DNA of 64,000 nt from Triatoma infestans (taxonomy: Eukaryota; Arthropoda; Insecta; Hemiptera; Reduviidae), in NCBI GenBank assembly GCA_011037195.1, contig JAAEAF010000223.1, forward strand, positions 62,001 to 126,000, given 5' to 3'. Under the pieces are notes generated by a model. It was not told the origin of the DNA, ran no database searches, and saw nothing but the letters and a program-made list of their open reading frames with translations. Both the position numbers and the translations under genes were made by a program. Of the stretch, positions 21,698 to 33,834 are shown in pieces. The stretch's first letter is position 1; each line of letters begins with the position of its first letter.

Positions 21698-22521
21698 TAC
21701 AGGGTGTATTTAGTTTTTAATATGTTATATACCTGAAAGGTTGACACCGCCGAATGTTTCTTAACAAATTCGAGGCTTTTTTTGATACATTGTCAGTGTC
21801 GTATTAAGAGGCGTTATCTTTATGCCTCGGGTATTCAACATTTGAACTTTTCTTAAGAGTTAACTAATTTCCATATGTAAACAAGGGAAATAAGCGTTCT
21901 TTAAATTTGCAGTTTTTTTTATTTATTTTTCATTAATTGCACTTCTGAATGCACTTATACATCATCTTTAGTGACTAAGTGCCCACTTGACTGCACCTCT
22001 AATTGTTCTACCCCTTTTTTTTAATGTCGGCCTCCACTAACTGGGCCCTGTTGCGTGTTCCCATCAATGCTTACAATAATTTTGTGATCGGAAAATATAA
22101 AAGGAAGAATATTATGAAGGAATATAAAAAAACAATGTAATAAATAGGATTGTTCATCAAGATGGGGGCTATTTGTGGGATTAAGAAATATCAATAATTA
22201 TTTTTTCATCTACTACAGTAGTGAGAAAATGCTTGGCCCTAAGCTGCTTATCCTTAGAATCAGTTTTAATTCAAATGGAATTTTGTCTCTACCTTGGGAC
22301 ATAAAACATTCTTAAAATGAAAATCCTCGTATGTTCCATAAACAACTGTGCTTATTCAGACCTTAAACTGAACGGATTTTCTGCATTCTTATTCTAGATT
22401 CTGGAGCACAAATCGGAGGTTACTTTCTCATGGCCAAATCGCGCATCTGTTAGGACCAACTTCATAAGAAATTTTGTTCGTACTACTCTTTGAAGTATTT
22501 TTATCTTGGATACACTCTGTA
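21698..22521. mobile_element. MITE-like element with TA duplication and CAGRGTGTA inverted ends
   Basis: Left end TA|CAGGGTGTATTTAG at 21698 on; right end ATACACTCTG|TA ending at 22521. The inverted repeats match at CAGRGTGTAT, and TA flanks both, as for Tc1/mariner-superfamily insertions. About 820 bases lie between with no clear transposase. It starts a few dozen bases beyond the likely HspB8 poly-A site. Confidence 0.6.
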
Positions 22522-23419
22522 CAGAAGAATAACGTAAAAAAAAACAAAAAAAAAACGAAAAAACACACATTTAAAGTATTAAAAATAAAAAAATTATTCA
22601 CAAATCATGACAAAAAAACAAATTAAAAAAAGAAATCAAAAATTAGATAAGGCAGATGGTGTGAATTCTTAAATTGTTTATGTTTAAAAAATTAGTTAGA
22701 GAATTATTTTTAATTTAGAGAGAGAGAGAGAGAAAAAAAAAGAGCGTTTTTATTTATATTATAATTTTTTCTTCTTCAGATTTTTTAATTAACTCTTTTT
22801 AATTTATTATTTTAAAATTAAAAGTTTTCATATTAGTGATTTTTTCTTTTTTTTTTAGGAAATATATATATATAGATAAAAAGAAAGAAAGTGCCCTAAT
22901 TTTTTCACCTTTTGTGCCTATCTGAATTTTTTCAACTAAAAAAAAATTTCTATTGTAATCTAATTAATAAATTTCCTGCTAATCTCATTTCTTAAATGAC
23001 TGGAAAATAACAGGAGAAAAAATAAAAGAAAACCGTTTAAAAATGATGATAATAATAATAATAAATTGTATGTTTATATGAGAGAAAAAAAAAATAGGAC
23101 TTTGCCTTCTTTATAAGGCAACTAGTCTAAAAATGGTGCTTAAAAAAAAGAAGCTTAGATTACTCGCTAATTATTTTATCTAACAATTTACATTGGTAAA
23201 GGAACTCATAGTATAACATTATTTTGTTATATTAAAACAAACACAAAAATAAAAATTGTCTTTTATGTAATAAATATTAATCCTAATTTTTACGAGTTTT
23301 TCTTATTTTATTTTGTGCCTAGAAACCCAGCTTTTTTCCCTTACCAATCCTAAAATTTCAATAATATGCAATATATTGTGGGTCTACTTTCATTACTTTT
23401 TTCCTATGTTGGCAGCATC
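22522..23419. other. intergenic AT-rich spacer
   Basis: Long A/T tracts, a GA run near 22717-22731 and an (AAT)n patch near 23050. No gene seen. Confidence 0.55.
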
Positions 23420-24700
23420 GGCCTTGTGCCTTCGTGCAGCCCAATACTTTGGAAGTAGTAGTCGAGAGTAACTAATCAAATTTACAGGAAGATGGTTTAC
23501 AGAATGGCACTGCTACGAATGAAAATACTTTTTTGTTATTTTGGCACACTTGTTGCAAAAAAGTAAATACTAAATGTGAATTTGATCCGACAAATAGTTT
23601 GTTTTATACGGCTGTTTTAAAGTAAGCGTATTGTGTGTTTGTCCACAAAATAAATAAACTTGAATACCGTTCCGTCATAAAATTCTTCGTTTTGGCTGGT
23701 TTAATGCCCACAGAAATTCATCCAAAGTTGGAGAAAGTATATAAGGAGTCTTGCACCTTCGTTATTAACAGTAAAAAAAAAAAAGGTGGGCTGCTGAGTT
23801 TAAACGTGGCCCGTACATTGATTGAAGATGATTCACGAGAAGTACAGCCAAAAACTGCAACTACCTAAGGCTGAAGGCATCTCAGAAGAAAGGGTACGGC
23901 ACATTTTACACGAAAAACTCGTTTCTCAGTATGAGAAAGCTTTGTGCAAGATGGGTGCCGCATTTGTTAAATGCTGATCACAAACAAATGAGGGATCAAA
24001 TTACTCAGCAATGTTTGTGCCGTTTTAAGATGAATCCAACCGATTTTCTGCGTTGATTTGTAACGATGGATGATGAAACGTGGGTACATCACTTTACACC
24101 TGAGTTAAAACAACAGTACAAGCAGTGGGGTAGAAGCCGGTGGCTCTGCACCGAAAAAGCAAATACAATTGCATTGGCTGGAAAGGTTATGGCTAGTGTT
24201 TTTTTTTGGGGGGGGGGGGGTTCCAAAGGGATTCTTTTAATTGACTACCTGTCAAAGGGTCAAACAAATAATGAGGAATACTACGCACATCTTCTTGACC
24301 AGCTAGATGAAAAAATTTAGAGAGAAAAGGTCTGGTTTGCAAAAGAAAAAAAATCCTCTTTCACCAGGACAATGCATCCCCCACACAGGCGCTTTGGCAA
24401 TGGGAAAATTTAGGGATTTGATGTATGAACCTATTCACCATTTGGATCCCTCTTTTTTTCAGCTATTCCCAAACCTTAAGAAATTTGTGGCTGGAAAACG
24501 TTTTGGGTTAAATGAAAGGTGATAGCAGCAGTAAATATATATTTTGAAGACCTTCCAGAATTGCACTTCAAAGGACGGAGTCCAGTTATTGGAGAAACAT
24601 TGGGACAAAGTGTATAAAGGGAGACTATGTTGAGAAACACATGCATTTTAAAAATATAAAAAACTCATTTTCATTACTAGGCCGAGAACTCTTCAGCTTG
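23420..24700 (+). mobile_element. mariner transposase relic, irritans-like, nearly full length
   Basis: Decayed frames follow a mariner transposase from end to end: EYRSVIKFFVLAGLMPTEIH (HTH), RTLIEDDSREVQPKTATT, EGISEERVRHILHEKL, TMDDETWVHHFTPELKQQ with catalytic Asp 1, KGILLIDYLSKGQT with Asp 2, HQDNA with Asp 3, LFPNLKKFVAGKRFG, and IYFEDLPELHF near the C-terminus. The spacing of the last two fits D34D. At least six frameshifts or stops break it, some at homopolymers (G run at 24208-24220, A runs at 23775 and 24340). The family call is strong. Inverted terminal repeats are not defined. Confidence 0.9.
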
Positions 24701-25292
24701 CCGATATAATGAAATCATTTTTCAAAAAAAGAAACTTCTGAAAGGAAACTTTGATACAAAAAAAATAAAATGAAATAGATTTCATTTAGCAAACAAAAAG
24801 AATATGGTTAAAGATGTGGAAATAGTTTAAGAACTTGATATCTGTAGCGATAATAGACTAATAGGAGCAACACTAATAAAATGAAAGATAAATAATAAAA
24901 ATAAGAAATAACCTTCAAAACCTAAACTAAATTTTAAAATAGATAAAAAGGATGATTTAAAAACTATGTTGTCTGAAGCAATAGAAAATTAAGCAAGAGC
25001 TATTTTATACTAAGAATCTCCTCAAAAACAAAAACTATTCTATATACTATTTAAGATAAACGATGAAATTTAGCTCATTAGAGCACAAAATTAAAGGATT
25101 AGTAAAACAAAATTTTGAAAGCTAAGATAGGAATTAGTGTGGCCAGTACAACCTGACGCTACTTTTTTTTCTTATTATTGCAGAAGAAACGTTCAAAATT
25201 GGTGGATGGCTCGCACAAACGATTGGTAAACAGCAAGGTTTTAATTAAAGGGGTGCCAGTTTAAATAGACACTTAAATAACTTTATTAATAA
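24701..25292. other. intergenic spacer with a dispersed repeat at 25138-25270
   Basis: The end of this stretch carries TTGGTGGATGGCTCGCACA and CGATTGGTAAA with a GTGCCAGTTTAA. The same phrases recur near 28160-28250 and, weaker, at 28440-28570. The Helitron lies beside this repeat. Confidence 0.5.
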
Positions 25293-27929
25293 TCTTTATA
25301 TATATAAAAATCAATGTGTGTGTGTCTCTCTGTCTGTACTCGATAGATTCAAAAACCATACATCCAATCGCCGTGAAAATTTGGGAAATTATTAGGTATA
25401 TCCCCGGGAAGGTTTTTGCAAATTTTTTTAAAATCAGAGTTGGGGTTCTAGGTGCTCCCGAACAAATATCCCAAAAATATCAAAATAACATTTAATTAGT
25501 AATATTTGTTAAAAGTGTAACCATGGATAAATTGAAAAATTAAATTGTTACTCATGAAATTTAGTCATAGAATTTACTTTTATAAAGCAAATTAAACTGT
25601 AAAAAATAACATACCCATAATAACAGTTGCAATAAAAATAAAAATACAAATCAAAAATATTATTGATTTCCAGCTGAAGAAAATAAAGCAAGGCAAGAAA
25701 GAGATCGAGTTCACACTGCTCTTGCTCGATCATTAGAAACGAGTGAACAGAGGCAAGCAAGGCATCAAAGGAATCGAATTCGCAGGACACAGACAAGACG
25801 AACGATACATACTGATTTGAATTTATGTGGTTTCAATTACAATCCCCTTTACAATTACAGTCTTCATCCAAGTGTAATTATTGGAAAAATGGATAAAAAG
25901 TGTACGTATTGTGGTGCTCAAAAATTTAAAAATGAAACACCAGGTATGTGCTGTGCAGTGGAAAAGTAAAGTTACCAGACTTGCGTTCACCACCTGAACC
26001 ATCATTAACTTAGTATCAGGTGAAACAAGTTAATCAAAAAATTTTTTGAAAAATATACGCAAGTACAATTCATGCTTCCAAATGACATCGTTCGGAGCAA
26101 CGAATATCGTTAGCGCAAATTATATGCCAACATTTAAAGTACAAGGGCAAATTTATCACCATGCTGGATCACTACTACCCTTGCCAAATGCTGATCACAA
26201 ATATCTTCAGATATATTTTATGGGAAATACTGACGAACAAATCAACAGACGGTGTCAACTGAATATGAGTACTAAACGAGAGATTGTCGCTGAATTACAA
26301 AATTTGTTTGAACAACATAATGAATTAATTAAATTATTTAAAACCGCCATTGAACAAATGCCATCTGACGATTACAAAGTAATAATAAAGGCAGATAAAA
26401 CACCTATTGGTCAACATCGAAGACAATTCAACGCACCAACGATCGATGAAGTGGCAATTGTCATAGTTGGTGAAGAATTTAATTCTCAAAATAATTCTTC
26501 ATCGTAGAAACGGTGACGTCCAGCAAGTATCCGACACGCATCGTTCATATGATGCATTACAATACCCATTCTATTTTAGCAAGGAGAGGATGGATATCAT
26601 TTTAATATTAATATGAGAAATCCTACAACTTATGTGGACATTCACAAAAAGGTCAGTGCTATGATTATGCATATCGAACGATGATTCGTTAGAATGCTGA
26701 TAATTATATATTGAAATGTAGACAATTATTTCATCAATACATTGTTGACATGTATGCAAAAATAGGAAGTGAAAGACTCCTCTACATACGACCAAGTCAA
26801 ATTGCGTTCTGAAGAGTACATCCATTTACGTGATGCAGTTGTAAATGATGGCAATCTCAGTGAATTGGGAAAAATGGTCATTTTACCATCCACATTTACA
26901 GGCAGCCCAAGACACATGCATGAATATGCACAAGATGCAATGACGTATGTTCGTGCATATGGTCGTCCAGATTTTTCCATCACATTTACATGCAACCCAG
27001 CATGGGATGAAATAAAGGAGCTTTTATTAACTGGACAATCACCATCAGATCGTCATGATATTTTTGCACGTGTATTTAAACAAAAATTACAATCTTTAAT
27101 AGATTTTATTGTCAAACACCATGTATTTGGAGAGACGCGCTGTTGGATGTATTCCATTGAATGGCAAAAAAGAGGTTTACCACATGCGCATATTTTAATA
27201 TGGTTGATGGAAAAGATAACACCAAACAGAATTGATGAAATCAACTCTGCAGACATACCAGACATTGAAATTGATAAAGACTTGTATGATATTGTCTCAA
27301 AAAATATGATTCATGGTCCATGTGGCTCACTAAATAATAATTCACCATGCATGTCAGATGGAAAGTGCACAAAGCCTAGAGACTTACTTGCTGAAACTAT
27401 TACAGGCAATGATGGATATCCACTCTATCGACGACGATCTACCGAAGATGGTGGAAAATCCATTAAACTAAAAGTACTCAACAATACTATTGATGTTGAT
27501 AATCGTTGGGTAGTACCATATTCTCCATTACTACTAAAAACGTATAACGCACACATAAATGTTGAGTAGTGCAATTCAGTGAAAGCTATAATATATATTT
27601 GCAAATATCTTTGCAAGTGTGCGGTTTGAATTTAGAAAACGAATGCTTCTCTCATGGGCAATTATCTGTCGCATGCTCCAGAGTCGGTCATCCTTTATGT
27701 TTATGCAGAAAACGGACAAACGAACAAATGCAGTCCATTCACTAGCTTCACAATAACAAGAGACTTATAGTTAAAAACATTTTTTCTTTCTTTCCTTTCA
27801 GATCACAGCAACGCAAACTTGAATGGTTTGTTTTCTTGCTGAATCTATGTTAACTATAATACTTCTATTTACTTCCCTAATAATTAAAATCAGATTGAGC
27901 CACAGCGAAGCGTGACCAGGTTTAGCTAG
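25293..27929 (+). mobile_element. Helitron, both ends present, internally deleted
   Basis: The 5' end is TCTTTATATATATAAAAATC just after an A (25292). The 3' end is CTAG (27926-27929) just before a T (27930), preceded by GCGAAGCGTGACC, a typical Helitron terminal stretch. This is the A|T insertion with TC...CTAG termini expected of Helitrons. At about 2.64 kb it is far shorter than an autonomous copy, because most of the helicase is missing between 27570 and 27610. No target duplication is expected or seen. Confidence 0.88.
25671..27780 (+). pseudogene. Helitron RepHel polyprotein remnant (Rep/HUH domain fused to the last helicase motif)
   Basis: In life this protein nicks and rolls out single-stranded DNA. 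Successive frames give an N-terminal basic region, CTYCGAQKFKNETPGMCC (zinc-like), SANYMPTFKVQGQIYHHAGS, then the Helitron-like N domain at 26769-27569. That domain includes FSITFTCNPAWDEI, CWMYSIEWQKRGLPHAHILI with the HUH-type His pair, and the downstream CG loop. It stops at 27567. Only about 40 bases later the frame near 27611 reads LQVCGLNLENECFSHGQLS and VACSRVG, the final motif of the PIF1-type helicase, followed after a shift by YVYAENGQTNK. Hence over 800 residues are deleted. Frameshifts at 25965, 26035, 26505 and 26560-26760 confirm decay. Confidence 0.88.
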
Positions 27930-28689
27930 TTACGGTATAAATCATGAAATTTCTATAGTAGTAGCAGGGACTTAACTGCTTTTGAGCAACTCTAGAGAAA
28001 AGTGTATATTTGATGTGTATTGAAAAGAGGCGTACGCATTTATTGAGGCAGGTAGTTAAGCATGTTAGTCCCAGCCATGGTGGTATCAACGGGCCTTTGC
28101 ATTTCAAGTTACGATGAATAGTTTTTCCACAATATATTCGTCAATTTTGCAGCACAGTTGCTGAAACTTGGTGGATGCCCGGCACGAATACAGCATTAAC
28201 GATTGGTAAAGTGAAAATTTAAAAAAAGTGGGTGGCCAGTTTAACTTATTAATATTAACGGCAAATTTATGAAACATAGCATAATAATAGCAAAAATGAA
28301 ACTGAATTGGTCTAAAGAAAATTTTGAAAAATTCTAAAGTAAATTGTACTTTAGCTGGTGAGTCTGAAAAGGGTCGTTGGCGGTTACTGTGGCAGGTAGT
28401 TTAATATGTATAACCGCAGCCATGTTGGAAGGCCTTTGGTTTTCAAATACGACAATCAATTTTGCAGTACAAACGCTGAAATTCTGCAGATCGCTGGCAC
28501 TAATTCATATAAAATATCTCCTAAAAATTCCGTTGGTGGCCGGCCAGTCGAACTTGACGCATGTCAAAAATGAATTTTATGAGAAAAGTGTCTCAAATAA
28601 AAAGATTATAGGTTTGTATCTGTATGCAATTAGCATTCTAAGTTAAAAAAAAAATCATTTATAGCAATTTTCAAGAAAATTCCAAAAAC
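27930..28689. repeat. diverged copies of a dispersed repeat
   Basis: Two partial copies, about 28020-28260 and 28365-28575, share AGGCAGGTAGTTAA/CAGGTAGTTTAATATG, CAGCCATG, GGCCTTTG, CAATTTTGCAG and a gCTGAAa..GG core. The same end also lies next to the Helitron left edge at 25138. I see no coding capacity. Confidence 0.5.
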
Positions 28690-29010
28690 TCAAAAATCAA
28701 TTCCGTATAGTCGCTCTTCAATTTTGGAATTCTAACAAATCTTTGAATGTAATCTTAAATATGTAGATGGCAGGACCACATATTATAGTGAAGTGGCCAA
28801 CTTCAGAGGGAAACTTATCTATCGTTGCTGACTTCCCCCGCCCTGACAACCCCAGCGAAAAATAGGTTTTCCTAGAAAAATGTTTCAAATAAAAGTGATA
28901 GACCTACCTATTTGTGTGTGTAGGTGGGTATTAATACGAAGTTTTAAAGAAAGTCGTTGGAGCTAATTCTGAGAAAATCACGAAAAAACTTTCAGTGTAG
29001 TCCGCATTAC
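28690..29010 (-). repeat. REP-A fragment, reverse orientation
   Basis: It contains the reversed internal unit: ATTTTGGAATTCTAAC, a decayed C-rich box near 28835, AAAATGTTTCAAATAAAAGTG and a TGAGAAAATC stretch. Confidence 0.65.
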
Positions 29011-31004
29011 CGGTTGGTTGATGAATTAAGGTAAAGTTACCCAAAGATAATAACAAATTTGTATTACATTCACTCAGAAATCAATCATTTGCTAAAAAAT
29101 TTTCTATTTTTGTTTTCTGAAACTGAGGAATCCAAAAACATGTATGTATTTCCTGAGAGAAAATATAATAATTTGCGAATATTTGATAAGATCGCAGTAG
29201 TTTCTCTCTTAAAGCTGCAAAAGAAAGTAAAACAGAAATTAATAAAACTTGAACAGGAATAAATATATAAACATTTTTCTGTAATAAATTATTTATCTAG
29301 ATGTCTGTTAACCTAGTTTCTAAGTTTGTAGCATTAAGAGTTTGTTGAACCTTCTTGTATAATATTTTGAAATGTAATATTGATTGACCTCATTACATTT
29401 TCCTAGGGACATTGCAGCTTGGTATATACAATGTAATAATACTTATCTAGGGCACTAAAAGCCCTAGTATTCTTCTGAGTGTCTTCATCCAGCCCGATAC
29501 TACTGCCCCTAGCGGCAACGACACGTATAAATGTTTCAAGTTTCAAGTTTGCTAATTATTAATGGTTGTAAAATAAATATTATATAGCAAAGTGTACCTT
29601 GTCTCGCGTTAGGTTGCTTATCCATAATGTAATCTTGAACCATGACCTTTCAAATCAGGATGCATGTAGAGTAGACTTGTAGAAAAGGATGTAAGAGCTT
29701 TGTGCTTTGTATTGAGGCATAATCAAATGATCTTAGTGTTCATAGAATAGTGCTGGCTTTTTGACTATACATATATCGGAAGTATTATTGAGAATGCTTC
29801 TTGTTATTTAAAAATTTATAAGAATTTGTATTGTATTTTATTATAATTTAAAAAAAGAAAAGAAAAAGTTAATCTGTTCAAATCTCAAAGTTAATTCATA
29901 AAATAACCTCTAAACAGATACTTCTAATTCAATTTCTTATTGTAACTTCTTCCCAGTCGAGTAGAATAATACACTAATCCATTATTAGTTAATCCGTTTC
30001 TTTGTATAAATATTCCTCAACTATGATAGGTAAGTAAAAATCAATATTTTTTTTTTTTTTTTTATATAAAACGATTTGAGTTCTATGTTTTATGTTATTC
30101 TATGTTTACAAAAAAAATTTTTTTGTTTATTTCTTAAATTTAGCTACCCTACTGCTTTTTTTTTTTACAATCCTGAGCTATAAAATCTAACAAAATCAAG
30201 TATCAAAGAAATAATATATGGAAGGGTCGATAACAAGATGGAATGAATACACATTTAAAGAAAATCTGTTGGAGCGGAATATCAAATTTGTGCTTCCTGT
30301 CATTTTTTGAGATATTTTGTTCACTCACACAAACCAGTCAGATCATTTTCCAAAAAACATTTCTTACGTTCTCAAAGGATTTCTGGGATCTGAAATCGTT
30401 TGGCTTTTGAAGTGTGGATGAGTAAACTATTACCTGTGGGAGAGGAATCTTAGAGGTTTTCTTCTGGATTAGAATGTGATCGAATCCAAAAATTCTGAAA
30501 CTAAACATTTATGTTAGAATAATTTTTTGAGTAAAAATTCCAAATTTTAAGACTTTCTCTAATTACAGTAAGAGAAATTTGTGTAAGTGTTTCACATTTG
30601 CAATGAATATTATTCAAAGAATTCAGGTAGGAAATCTTAATGGTTTCAACATAGCCTTCAATATAAGAAAAAAAATTGAATGAACACAAACTGTAGGAGT
30701 TTATAAATATGTGCGTTGTTTTGTCGGTATTAGGAACCTGGCGCCCGACCGACCTTCATGGGCGTCAACATAGATCTCCACCCTGGCTGTCAATGGGTGG
30801 GGAATCATTTACTAGTAACAAACAAGTGAATCTGTTTTTTCTATTGACATTTCGAATATATATGACAGCAGCAGCATCTGTCTGTCTATACCGAATTTTT
30901 TTCTCTCCCATCAGTAGTCATGGGCTAGTGAGTCATATAGGTTTCTAAGTAAAAAATTTTACTAACAACAAACTCTTGACAGCACAAAAAGCATTTCCTT
31001 TTAG
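29011..31004. other. intergenic spacer
   Basis: A 67-codon frame at 29059-29262 is rich in Lys/Leu and has no recognisable family. REP-A-related debris is at 30230-30360 and 30560-30600 (GTAAGAGAAATTTGTGTAAG). The higher-complexity 30720-30800 is unassigned. Confidence 0.45.
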
Positions 31005-31475
31005 AGCAATTTTACTTGCTCTAGCTCCTCCAAATAAGAGGAATTATTGTAATCTTGTCAAATTTTCGATACCAAGTTTTCTCCGAAAATACATGTTATC
31101 TCCATTGGATCCGACAGTAAGTTGTCTGTCAAAATTGCTCAACCGGAAGTATACCACTTTACTAAATTATTTTTTTTTCTTTAATTTTTTTGCGATTTTC
31201 TCAAAAATGGCTCCAACGATTTTCTTTAAACTTGTTACAGTTATACATACTAAGAGTTACAATTTTTATTTGAAACCTTTCTCTGCGAAAATTCATTTAA
31301 AGGGGGTTTCTGGGAGAAGAGGTGGGATTATGTTTTTCTCTTAAAGTGCTAATTCAGTTCATTATATAATTCTATTATCTAAATATTTTGTAATAACTCT
31401 GAGTTTGAAGAAAACCGGTTGACCGAAAGTGCATTTTTACTAAAATTTTTTGTTTTCTACGATTTTATCCAATAA
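31005..31475 (+). repeat. REP-A copy, 3' truncated
   Basis: It has the 5' hairpin remnant (CTCCTCCAAATAAGAGG), ATTGTAATCTTGTCAAATTT, the marker CTCAAAAATGGCTCC, one 300-base unit and the start of a second, then breaks off into the foldback element. Confidence 0.75.
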
Positions 31476-31529
31476 AAACACCAACAGATTTGTTGCTGTG
31501 GTTGAGTCCGCGGAATTGGAAAGCATCAG

Positions 31530-31915
31530 AGCATATTTTCCATGATAGTGGTCATCGATTGGTTTCGAGCGTTCGCCCATCATCAGATTAAACAGTGCTA
31601 TAACATAGATTTGTTCAGAGCAAAATCAGTTTATACATTGTTTTTGGAAGAGCTATGTTAAGACCTAACTAGGTTAAGAGGGGGGTTGACAGTACCTGTG
31701 TAAGGTCACATGAGGGTCTCTTACAACCCCCTGTTAACCTAGTTAGGTCTTAACAAAGCGCTTCCAAAAACAGTGTATAAACTCTGATTTTGCTCTGTGC
31801 AAAGTCTGGGTTATCGCAGAGTTTTAACAAAATATCCTGATGATGGGAGAATGCCTGAAACCAGACGCTAACCACAAAAAGAAACAGGCTAACACGGAAA
31901 ATATCTCTCGTACCA
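31530..31915. mobile_element. foldback (long inverted repeat) element
   Basis: Two arms of roughly 170 bases are reverse complements of each other with a loop of about 30 bases near 31690-31720. Landmarks are GAGCAAAATCAG with TTTTTGGAAG and GTTAAGACCTAACTAGGTTAA on the left, and GTTAACCTAGTTAGGTCTTAAC with CTTCCAAAAACAG and TTTTGCTC on the right. The outer edges hold TTTCGAGCGTTCGCCCATCA, mirrored by TGATGGGAGAATGCCTGAAA. No coding sequence is present. Confidence 0.8.
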
Positions 31916-32015
31916 ACAGATTGCATTAAATTTGTTATACTAATTATGAATACAGAGACTTGAAACACTTTTCTCGAGAACTTTTTTCCGAGAAAGTTCT
32001 TTTAAAGAAGGTTCG

Positions 32016-32540
32016 GTGGTGTCCAAGGTGGTTGGTGTCCAAGGTGATTGGTGTCCAAGGTGGTTGGTGTCCAAGGTGGTTGGTGTCCAAGGTGGTTGGT
32101 GGTGTCCAAGGTGGTTTGGTGTCCAAGGTGATTGGGCCAAGGTGGTTGGTGCCCAAGGTTGGTTGTGTTTGGTTCCAAGGTGGTTGGTGTCCAGTGGTTG
32201 GTTCCAAGGTGGTTGGTGCCAGGGGTTGGTGTCCAAGGTGATTGGTGTCCAAGTGTTGGGGTGTCCAAGGTGGTGGTGTCCAAGGTTTTGGTGTCCAGGT
32301 GTTGTGTCCAGGTGGTTGGGTCCAAGGTGATGATGTCCAAGGTGGTTGGTGTCCAAGGTGATTGGTGTCCAAGGTGATTGATGTCCAAGGTGGTTGGTGT
32401 CTAAGGTGATTGGTGTCCAAGGTGGTTGGTGTTCAAGGTGATTGATGTCCAAGGTGGTTGGTGTCCAAGGTGATTGGTGTCCAAGGTGGTTGGTGTTCAA
32501 GGTGATTGGTGTCCAAGGTGGTTGGTGTCGAAGGTGATTG
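32016..32540. repeat. 16-bp minisatellite, about 33 copies
   Basis: The core unit is GGTGTCCAAGGTGGTT, with a frequent GGTGATT variant and occasional indels. Because 16 is not a multiple of 3, reading cycles through all frames and few stops appear. This creates long repetitive frames on both strands (His-Leu-Gly-His-Gln-Pro-Pro-Trp-Thr type on the minus strand) that are artefacts. The G-rich strand has dense GG pairs. REP-A-like sequence precedes it (TTTTCTCGAGAACTTTTTT, TTCTTTTAAAGAAGG). Confidence 0.95.
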
Positions 32541-32779
32541 TATGGTTTCCTCAAAAAAAAGTCATTTTATTAAGTTTAGATTTTTCAGTTGATATAAAAT
32601 TGCAAGACAAGCGAACATTTTAGTAAAAATGATAAGTTATAAAGAAAACTTGTCACCTAAATCTCTGTGTAAACTGTAGGAAGAATAATTTTGTATGGCG
32701 TTTGTTCAGTGTAATTGGCGTTTCTTTTATAATGTACAGTGTAGATCATTCTAATTACCTGCCTGGGTACTTACCCTCA

Positions 32780-32833
32780 CTTCCTCTACATTTAAGGAGA
32801 AATGAGTGTTTCACACCAGATTTTTTTTTATAA
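32780..32833 (+). repeat. REP-A terminus only
   Basis: It holds only the last 50 bases of REP-A: AAGGAGAAATGAGTGTTTCA, CACCAGAT and a T run. The sharp right edge at the T run agrees with other copies. Confidence 0.65.
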
Positions 32834-33834
32834 ACAGTTTGAATATATTGAGTAGAAAATCAAGGGAGTCGAAGTAGAAAGAATAGACGAGGTAATGGAC
32901 CATACCACGAGGAGCACATATACCTTTAGTCGTCTCTTACAACGTTCTGGACGAGAACAAGCTTAAGCTACAGAGATTTAAATAAGAAATATAGGCACTC
33001 AATATATTAATCAACAAAACTTTTAAAATGGTTTACAAATTAAAAACAAAAATACAAATGTAGCAAAAATAAATACATTTTTATTTACAAAAAAGTAATA
33101 GTTAAAAGAATATATAATACAGAAAAATACATAATATCGTTGACTTTTTTTTTTATTATTATATTTGTTGATTTAATCAGAAGCTTTTATTCATTTCAAA
33201 TTCTCAAGATGTTTCAATATTCCAATTATGATCTGAAAAAAAAATAAAAGAACAATTTCAGAAAGATATATAATTTGTTTCGGGGTTTTACACCTCCATA
33301 TAAATAAAAATGAGTATACTTAATAGAAAAAGTAACTAATATTTCCTTAAAAGCACGAGTTTTCGGGTAGAGACCTCATCAGTGGTTGCCGATGTTTCGC
33401 CCATTTGCAATAAACTTCTTCAGGGACACCTTGAAAGCTAATGAAACAATGAACTTTGGTAAAAAAAAAGGCCCTTTTCTTTGCTATCTAGGCTGTAGGT
33501 GATGGGCGGGGCTTAATTTACTCTTCCTTGCCCACGATTGGCTGGCGGATGACGAGATCTAAGTCTCCCATTAAAAAAAAAATGTACCTTTGGCGTAACA
33601 ACACATGAAGTGGTGGTAATTACCTCACGGTTCCCACTGCCGCGCCATTTAATTGTGACCTTCGCTACCTAGGTTCGCTACTAACTGCAGCTCCCCACTT
33701 TTTCTGGCCATATCGACCAAGGTCATCGAACCATGAGTTCTAGCATCAAAGCCGAATGCGTTCGTCACTAGATCAATGCATAAGGGCGTTGACAATAATA
33801 CTACTGCAAAATGTTAAATAACTGAAGAAAAGCA
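32834..33834. other. intergenic spacer
   Basis: AT-rich to 33300. From 33380 the sequence is more complex (CATCAGTGGTTGCCGATGTTTCGCCC), resembling outer parts of foldback elements in this window. No gene seen. Confidence 0.45.

Noticed and set aside
29059..29262. 67-codon Lys-rich frame as a missing P450 exon
   Set aside because: It has no P450 motif and no matching splice phase.
31940..32554. Overlapping frames of 80-204 codons on both strands
   Set aside because: They are produced by the 16-bp minisatellite, whose period cycles through all frames; not proteins.
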